Shown piece by piece: positions 1-4,033 of a stretch of 6,164 nucleotides of DNA. The notes below the pieces were generated by a model. It made no database searches, had not been told where the DNA came from, and saw only the letters and a program-made list of their open reading frames with translations. How positions within the stretch are numbered: the first letter of the stretch is position 1; every line of letters starts with the position of its first letter. The DNA lies in the NCBI GenBank assembly GCA_947630435.1, contig CANRHO010000046.1, forward strand, positions 1 to 6,164, read 5' to 3'. The position numbers and the translations under genes were made by a program. This DNA is from an uncultured Bacilli bacterium. Lineage in GTDB: Bacteria > Bacillota_I > Bacilli_A > RF39 > UBA660.

Positions 1-404
1 ATTGATTTGACGAATTTGGATTAGCATATACCTCTCCTATTCCTCCTATGGTAAGTTCATATAACCCATTTGCATCACTATCAGTATACCATGCTATTAC
101 CGTCCCATCTTTTTTATCTGATGCATCCCATGAATCTATCGCATTATCTCCTACTTCTATCGTTGGTGAAAAAGTTATTTCTTCTACACTTTCTTTTGCT
201 ATTGTTCCATTATAAAAAGTTGATGTTGCAGAGGATCCATTTCCTCTTGCTAATACTGACTCTGGTTTTGTAAAGTTAAACTTTATCATTTCATCTAACA
301 TGTTATTTCCTGGCAATACTTTTACACTACTTTTATATCTTATCGTTACATAAAACTCTATTACACTTCCTGGATTTATTAACTCTTTTTCTTTTATTCC
401 TTCT
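1..404. repeat. 404-bp terminal direct repeat, left copy
   Basis: Identical base for base to 5761-6164, in direct orientation, with an offset of 5760 bp. Every position that can be compared across the window is identical, so the repeat boundaries are the window ends and its real length is unknown. It lies inside the N-terminal coding region of the BspA-like gene. Confidence 0.98.
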
Positions 405-784
405 ATTTGATATTCCATGTTATTGTTGTTTTTTATATCTTCTGTTATACTCTCTATCCACATTGCAACACTTCCGGTATTACTTACCGTTACTTTATAC
501 TTTACCGTGGATGTTAATTTCTTTAAGTCTACTCCTACACTTATAGTATTTTTTGAATATTTACTTTCATAGTTTTCTAATCCTTCGTTTGTTGTTTCGT
601 TTAATTCTACGTTTGTTATTCTTATTTCTTCTTCTTTTCTAAACGTTGCTTCTCCCGTTATATTTAATTCTTCGTTTAATGCTGTATATCCTACCGTTAA
701 TAGTAAGGTTAACATTATAAAAAGTACGTATAATATCTTATTATTTTTATTTATTTTTTCACCTTTTATCCTTTTTAATTTCAT
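1..784 (-). CDS. BspA-like leucine-rich repeat surface protein, N-terminal part (runs off the window)
   Basis: This is the 5' part of a surface-protein gene. The ATG at 784 follows AAGGTG (793-798) with 8 nt spacing, and the frame stays open to base 1. Seen: a Lys-rich N-terminus (about residues 2-16), one hydrophobic segment (about 18-36) ending VGYTAL, and no lipobox Cys, so a Sec signal peptide or uncleaved N-terminal anchor. Residues 50-165 look like a beta-rich sandwich. Then comes a Trp-containing stretch (SWDASDKKDGTVIAWYTD, about residues 218-235) of the kind that precedes repeats in BspA/DUF285 proteins. Bases 1-404 duplicate 5761-6164, so the continuation is probably the reading frame at 5760-4034, which would give 836 residues. 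The protein is inferred to be exported and surface-exposed, with a binding or adhesion role known only from the family. The family call is firm; the gene's true 3' end is not visible here. Confidence 0.85.
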   Translation of the reverse strand, partial: MKLKRIKGEKINKNNKILYVLFIMLTLLLTVGYTALNEELNITGEATFRKEEEIRITNVELNETTNEGLENYESKYSKNTISVGVDLKKLTSTVKYKVTVSNTGSVAMWIESITEDIKNNNNMEYQIEGIKEKELINPGSVIEFYVTIRYKSSVKVLPGNNMLDEMIKFNFTKPESVLARGNGSSATSTFYNGTIAKESVEEITFSPTIEVGDNAIDSWDASDKKDGTVIAWYTDSDANGLYELTIGGIGEVYANPNSSNQ

Positions 785-792
785 GTTATCAG

Positions 793-798
793 CACCTT
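793..798 (-). promoter_or_regulatory. Ribosome binding site of the BspA-like gene
   Basis: AAGGTG on the minus strand, 8 nt before the ATG at 784. It fixes the start of the BspA-like gene, which gives a well-formed signal segment directly after a lysine-rich N-terminus. Confidence 0.7.
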
Positions 799-823
799 AC
801 TTTTTATCATTATTCCCTTGTTT

Positions 824-853
824 ATAATATCATATTCATTTTTCCATGGTCAA
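824..853 (-). promoter_or_regulatory. Sigma-A type promoter for the BspA-like gene
   Basis: On the minus strand, a -35 box TTGACC (848-853) and a -10 box TATTAT (824-829) are 18 nt apart, and a TG lies one base before the -10 (extended -10). Transcription would start near 817, leaving a leader of about 33 nt that contains the AAGGTG ribosome site. It lies just downstream of the ymcA terminator, so the surface gene is probably a separate transcription unit. Confidence 0.7.
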
Positions 854-873
854 GATTTTATGTTTTTTTATAC

Positions 874-901
874 AAAAAAGAATATATAAAGACATATATT
901 C
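874..901 (-). terminator. Rho-independent terminator after the miaB-ymcA operon
   Basis: On the minus strand a perfect 8-bp stem (GAATATAT/ATATATTC, arms 894-901 and 880-887) with a 6-nt loop is followed at once by six T (879-874). The stem begins 3 nt after the ymcA-like stop codon. It is AT-rich and so weak on its own, but its position and the T run fit an intrinsic terminator. Confidence 0.65.
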
Positions 902-904
902 TAA

Positions 905-1228
905 TTATAGTTTTAATATATCATTAAAATATTTATTAAATATTTCTTTTATCTGAAAAAGTTCTTGATTTAAATCCTCTTTAATAATCAAATAGCTTTG
1001 ATATAAAGGATAAGATTCGAGTTTTAAGTACAGTTCTTCTATCTTCCTTTCTATCATAGAATCTTTATTATTAGCTGCTATTTTCTGGTATCTTTTTATT
1101 TCTTCAATTAAACAAATTATTTCTTTGTTTTTATGAAGTTGATTCTTAACACTTAAATAATTTTTATATAAACTTGACTTTTCAATATCATCAAACAACT
1201 TATTTATTTCCATTTGAATATCATTCAT
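905..1228 (-). CDS. ymcA: YlbF/YmcA family protein (RicA-like)
   Basis: A 107-residue, all-helical, Cys-poor protein (one Cys, residue 39). It has the family pattern: an N-terminal helix, then SSLYKNYLSVKNQL, a charged middle ending near KRYQ, and a second YPLYQSYLIIKEDL segment before a final helix. In Bacillus, YmcA (RicA), YlbF and YaaT form a complex that directs RNase Y to specific mRNAs and affects biofilm, competence and sporulation. Position supports the call: in Bacilli ymcA follows miaB, and here the start overlaps the miaB stop by 8 nt (ATGAATGA), implying translational coupling. GGTGAG (1233-1238) lies 4 nt before the ATG. It is shorter than the 143-residue B. subtilis YmcA, so YlbF versus YmcA rests mainly on context. 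A terminator follows the stop, so this is the last gene of the operon. Confidence 0.82.
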   Translation of the reverse strand: MNDIQMEINKLFDDIEKSSLYKNYLSVKNQLHKNKEIICLIEEIKRYQKIAANNKDSMIERKIEELYLKLESYPLYQSYLIIKEDLNQELFQIKEIFNKYFNDILKL

Positions 1229-2648
1229 TTATCTCACCATCTAAGCTCCATGTTTTTGCGTCTGTTATTTTAACGTTAACTATTTGTCCTATGTATTTTT
1301 TATCAGCTTTCACATTAACTAATTTCATAGTATCAGAATATCCTGCCAACATAGTTGAATCTTTTTCACTTACGTTTTCAAGTAAAACCGGAATAACTTT
1401 ACCAACTAATTTATCATTTGATTCTTTAGAATATTTATTTATAACTTCATTTAACTTATATAACCTTTGTTCTTTTTCTTGTTTTGTTATATTATCTTTC
1501 ATTTTAGCCGCTGGAGTACCTTCCCTCGGAGAATAAATAAAAGTAAATGCCGAATCAAATTTACATTTTTTTACGAGTTTTAAAGTATCTTCAAAGTCAG
1601 TTTTTGTTTCCCCTGGAAAGCCTACTATTATATCAGTAGTTATTGAACAATTTTCTCCCAACTTATCTCTTATCTTGTTATATAGTTCTATATAAGATTC
1701 TTTAGTATATCTTCTTCCCATAAGTTTAAGTATTGTAGATGAACCTGATTGAACTGGTAAATGTATGTAATTACATATATTATCATATCTTTTTATTACA
1801 TCTATCATTTTATCAGTAAAATCCCACGGATGAGATGTAATAAATCTTATCCTTTTTATTCCTGTTTTAGCAACATCTTCAAGTAAATTTTCCATTCTGT
1901 AAGTCCTATTGGTAAAATCTTTACCATATGCGTTAACATTTTGACCAAGTAAAGTAACCTCCATATAGCCTTTTTTTATCAATTCTCTTACTTCATTAAT
2001 TATATCTTCAGGCATTCTACTTCTTTGCTTACCCCTAGTAAATGGTACAATGCAATAGGTACAAAACTTATCACACCCATACATAATATTTACCCAAGCC
2101 TTATATTTGGAGTCTCTTTTAAATGGTATTCCTTCTATTACATTACCTTCATTAGACCATACGTTAACTTCTAGTTCTTTTGAAGTAATATGTTCTTTTA
2201 AAATTTCTGGTAATTTATGAATATTATGTGTTCCAAAAACAAAATCCATCCAACCATATTTAGATATTATTTGTTCTACAACGCTTTCTTCTTGACTCAT
2301 ACAACCAGCAAGCCCAACCATCAAACCCGGCTTCTTTTGTTTTAAATGTTTTATCCTTCCTAACATACCAAAAGTCTTATTATGAGCATTTTCTCTTATA
2401 GCACAAGTATTTAATATAATTAAATCAGAATTTTCATAATCATCTGTTCTAGTATATTTCATATCTTCTAATATAGCACTTATCATTTCACTATCATGTT
2501 CATTCATTTGGCATCCATACGTTTTAATAAAATATTTTTTATTAAAGCCAAGATTTTTAACATCATTAGGTATTTTATATTCGTTTCTTAAAACTTTTAT
2601 GTCTTCTTTCGTTCTTTTTTTAGCCTCTTTAAAATTTGGTTTTAACAT
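1221..2648 (-). CDS. miaB: tRNA-2-methylthio-N6-dimethylallyladenosine synthase MiaB
   Basis: Radical-SAM methylthiotransferase that adds a methylthio group to i6A37 of tRNAs reading UNN codons, in the cytoplasm. Numbered from an ATG at 2660 (479 residues), the N-terminal UPF0004 domain has the auxiliary-cluster cysteines Cys50 (YGCQMN), Cys86 (NTCAIRE) and Cys120 (GLAGCMS). The radical-SAM motif is CDKFCTYC with Cys196, Cys200 and Cys203, followed by VPFTRGKQRSR, LLGQNVNAYG, HLPVQSGS and TDIIVGFPGET. A TRAM domain fills about 412-475. Full family length and all key residues are present. I prefer the ATG at 2648 (475 residues): GGTGAT sits 3 nt before it, while the ATG at 2660 has no ribosome site and would leave almost no leader after the -10 box at 2673. 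The stop is TGA, overlapping the ymcA-like start. Identification is close to certain; only the start is open. Confidence 0.97.
   Translation of the reverse strand: MLKPNFKEAKKRTKEDIKVLRNEYKIPNDVKNLGFNKKYFIKTYGCQMNEHDSEMISAILEDMKYTRTDDYENSDLIILNTCAIRENAHNKTFGMLGRIKHLKQKKPGLMVGLAGCMSQEESVVEQIISKYGWMDFVFGTHNIHKLPEILKEHITSKELEVNVWSNEGNVIEGIPFKRDSKYKAWVNIMYGCDKFCTYCIVPFTRGKQRSRMPEDIINEVRELIKKGYMEVTLLGQNVNAYGKDFTNRTYRMENLLEDVAKTGIKRIRFITSHPWDFTDKMIDVIKRYDNICNYIHLPVQSGSSTILKLMGRRYTKESYIELYNKIRDKLGENCSITTDIIVGFPGETKTDFEDTLKLVKKCKFDSAFTFIYSPREGTPAAKMKDNITKQEKEQRLYKLNEVINKYSKESNDKLVGKVIPVLLENVSEKDSTMLAGYSDTMKLVNVKADKKYIGQIVNVKITDAKTWSLDGEINE
1233..1238 (-). promoter_or_regulatory. Ribosome binding site of the ymcA-like gene, inside miaB
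   Basis: GGTGAG on the minus strand, 4 nt before the ATG at 1228 and entirely within the last codons of miaB. Together with the ATGAATGA stop/start overlap it suggests coupled translation of the two genes. Confidence 0.65.
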
Positions 2649-2651
2649 ATT

Positions 2652-2657
2652 ATCACC
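2652..2657 (-). promoter_or_regulatory. Ribosome binding site deciding the miaB start
   Basis: GGTGAT on the minus strand, complementary to the 3' part of the anti-Shine-Dalgarno sequence and 3 nt from the ATG at 2648. It overlaps the alternative ATG at 2660, and so favours the shorter MiaB form. Confidence 0.55.
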
Positions 2658-2672
2658 CATTTCTAATTACTG

Positions 2673-2681
2673 ATTATATCA
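2673..2681 (-). promoter_or_regulatory. Extended -10 promoter element upstream of miaB
   Basis: Minus strand TG-A-TATAAT: a perfect -10 (2673-2678) with the TG of an extended -10. The expected -35 region (about 2695-2701) is poor (TGTCTT at best) and lies within the inverted repeat that ends the previous gene. Transcription from here would start near 2666, matching use of the ATG at 2648. It suggests that miaB-ymcA can be transcribed apart from the upstream gene. Confidence 0.5.
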
Positions 2682-2692
2682 TAAATATAATT

Positions 2693-2727
2693 AAAAGACA
2701 TCCTATTTATCTTTAGAATGTCCTTTT
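2693..2727. terminator. Imperfect hairpin at the end of the 405-residue gene
   Basis: Arms 2693-2703 and 2716-2727 pair over 11 positions with one bulged base and one G-U pair, and flank a 12-nt loop. The upstream arm on the minus strand overlaps the last codons of the 405-residue gene. The minus-strand T run is only four bases and forms part of the stem, so this is a weak terminator candidate and could instead be a 3'-end stability structure. Confidence 0.4.
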
Positions 2728-3920
2728 TCTTTATAAGTTAAACAAATATTATCTTCATCAAAATATAAAAGCTTTTCTAATTCATTTTTTAAATATGTAA
2801 AAAATTGCATATTATCTCGATTTAAATTATCTATGTAAAACTCATAAAATATTTGTTGTTTTCTTTCATTTAAAATATTTATTATTTCATTTTTAGGAAT
2901 AGAACCAGTATAATTATTTGCATAAAAAAGAACCATGTTTTTAGACTCCTCATTTCTTTCACATAATTTAGTCAAATAATCATTAAGACAAGTAAAAATA
3001 TATCGCGTCAAATAACTTTTATGTTCTTTAGAAAAATAAATATCAATAGCATTATTATACTTTATTTCTATTATTTTTCTTAATAACTCTTTGTCTTCAA
3101 AGTTTTTTTCAAACTTTTTATATTCCTTTTCTTTTATGTATGAATAATACTCTCTATTAGCATTTTTGCCATCTTTTATTTCAGGTGGTTTTTTCTTTAC
3201 TAAATCTTGATTTTGAGTTTCTAACAAAAATTTTAAATTATTTTCCATAGCGTTATTAATTGAATGTTGTGAGTAATTTTTTTTTGAGATAAATTCACTT
3301 ATAAATGAGTCGAAATCACTATCTTTATAAGTTACTCCTAATTTTTTAGCTACTAATGCGTATTTTTCAAAAAAATATTGATGTATTTTATCGGTCATGC
3401 CTATGTAAAAAGAATATGTTAAAAGTATTTTATCTTCTACAGTATTTCTTTTATTACAATCAAACATCCTACTTATTCTGTTTTGTATGTAAACAGATAA
3501 ATAATATGATCTATCATCTTTATAACTTTGTTTATAGTGCAAAAATAATTCTTTAGCTAACTTTAGTTTTTCTTCTTCATTAAGAACTTTAGTTATTTGA
3601 TTTATCTTATTATATATAATTTCTGTATAATAATTTTCTATGTCATCAATTTGTTTTTTCTTTTTTTTGCAGTTTTTTCCATTTATTTTAACATATCTGT
3701 TTAAATAATTTGTCATGTATTGGGTAAAAACCATATTTATTCCGGCCTCAAAATAATGCTTTATAATACGCTCTATATATTCTTTAGCTTTATTTTTAGT
3801 TTCTTCAGATACTCCATTAAAATCAGGCTTTGATAAAACATATGAATAATAATAATCTACAAGTTCATCAAACCGATTAAAAATACCATTTCTAATTTCC
3901 ATTACTATATCACTTATCAT
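2703..3920 (-). CDS. Uncharacterised 405-residue helical protein with degenerate internal repeats
   Basis: I do not recognise this protein. It is Lys/Tyr/Asn-rich and predicted all-helical, without signal peptide, membrane segment or Cys motif; a poly-Lys patch lies at about 85-89. Four places share a helix ending of the form aromatic-[ST]-x-Y-[LIM]-x-N/T-x-[LI]: FTQYMTNYLNRYV (65-77), YLSVYIQNRISRMF (140-153), YLTRYIFTCLNDYL (303-316) and FFTYLKNELEKLL (373-385). Each is preceded by a Tyr/Phe-rich helix. This resembles the F..YL...I.NRL helices of sigma-70 region 2, so a diverged nucleic-acid-binding or sigma-like role is possible, but no region 4 helix-turn-helix is evident. It has its own consensus promoter (3953-3980). 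GGGGG lies 13 nt before the ATG, which is long, but no other in-frame start fits better. It ends in TAG at 2703, 54 nt before the preferred miaB start. Confidence 0.8.
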   Translation of the reverse strand: MISDIVMEIRNGIFNRFDELVDYYYSYVLSKPDFNGVSEETKNKAKEYIERIIKHYFEAGINMVFTQYMTNYLNRYVKINGKNCKKKKKQIDDIENYYTEIIYNKINQITKVLNEEEKLKLAKELFLHYKQSYKDDRSYYLSVYIQNRISRMFDCNKRNTVEDKILLTYSFYIGMTDKIHQYFFEKYALVAKKLGVTYKDSDFDSFISEFISKKNYSQHSINNAMENNLKFLLETQNQDLVKKKPPEIKDGKNANREYYSYIKEKEYKKFEKNFEDKELLRKIIEIKYNNAIDIYFSKEHKSYLTRYIFTCLNDYLTKLCERNEESKNMVLFYANNYTGSIPKNEIINILNERKQQIFYEFYIDNLNRDNMQFFTYLKNELEKLLYFDEDNICLTYKEKGHSKDK

Positions 3921-3933
3921 ATTTAATATATTT

Positions 3934-3940
3934 CCCCCTT
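3934..3940 (-). promoter_or_regulatory. Unusually distant ribosome binding site of the 405-residue gene
   Basis: AAGGGGG on the minus strand, 13 nt before the ATG at 3920. The spacing is longer than usual, and the G run differs from the GGTG sites of the other three genes. No in-frame ATG, GTG or TTG lies between it and 3920. Confidence 0.5.
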
Positions 3941-3952
3941 TTTTATAACAGT

Positions 3953-3980
3953 ATTATATTTATATTTTTTTTATTGTCAA
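3953..3980 (-). promoter_or_regulatory. Consensus sigma-A promoter of the 405-residue gene
   Basis: On the minus strand TTGACA (3975-3980) and TATAAT (3953-3958) both match consensus perfectly, with a 16-nt A/T spacer. Transcription would start near 3946, giving a leader of about 26 nt. The -35 box is one base from a tandem 16-bp repeat. Confidence 0.85.
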
Positions 3981-3981
3981 G

Positions 3982-4013
3982 AAAAAACATACACTATAAA
4001 AAACATACACTAT
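3982..4013 (-). repeat. Two tandem copies of a 16-bp sequence beside a -35 box
   Basis: Two exact, abutting copies (3982-3997 and 3998-4013) read ATAGTGTATGTTTTTT on the minus strand. The downstream copy ends one base before TTGACA. This is the usual position of an activator site or an upstream A/T-tract promoter element. The T runs might also help end transcription of the BspA-like gene, which stops at 4034, but no convincing hairpin precedes them. Confidence 0.8.
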
Positions 4014-4033
4014 ATTATCTTGAAATTATTAAA

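Noticed and set aside
1174..1536. Plus-strand open frame of 120 codons
   Set aside because: Antisense to the end of miaB and the start of the ymcA-like gene, both of which have clear family motifs; no promoter or ribosome site.
1221..2660. Mycoplasma-type genetic code, suggested by the DUF285 repeats and low GC
   Set aside because: MiaB ends at a TGA at the expected family length, and the tryptophans checked in MiaB and the BspA-like protein are TGG, so TGA is a stop.
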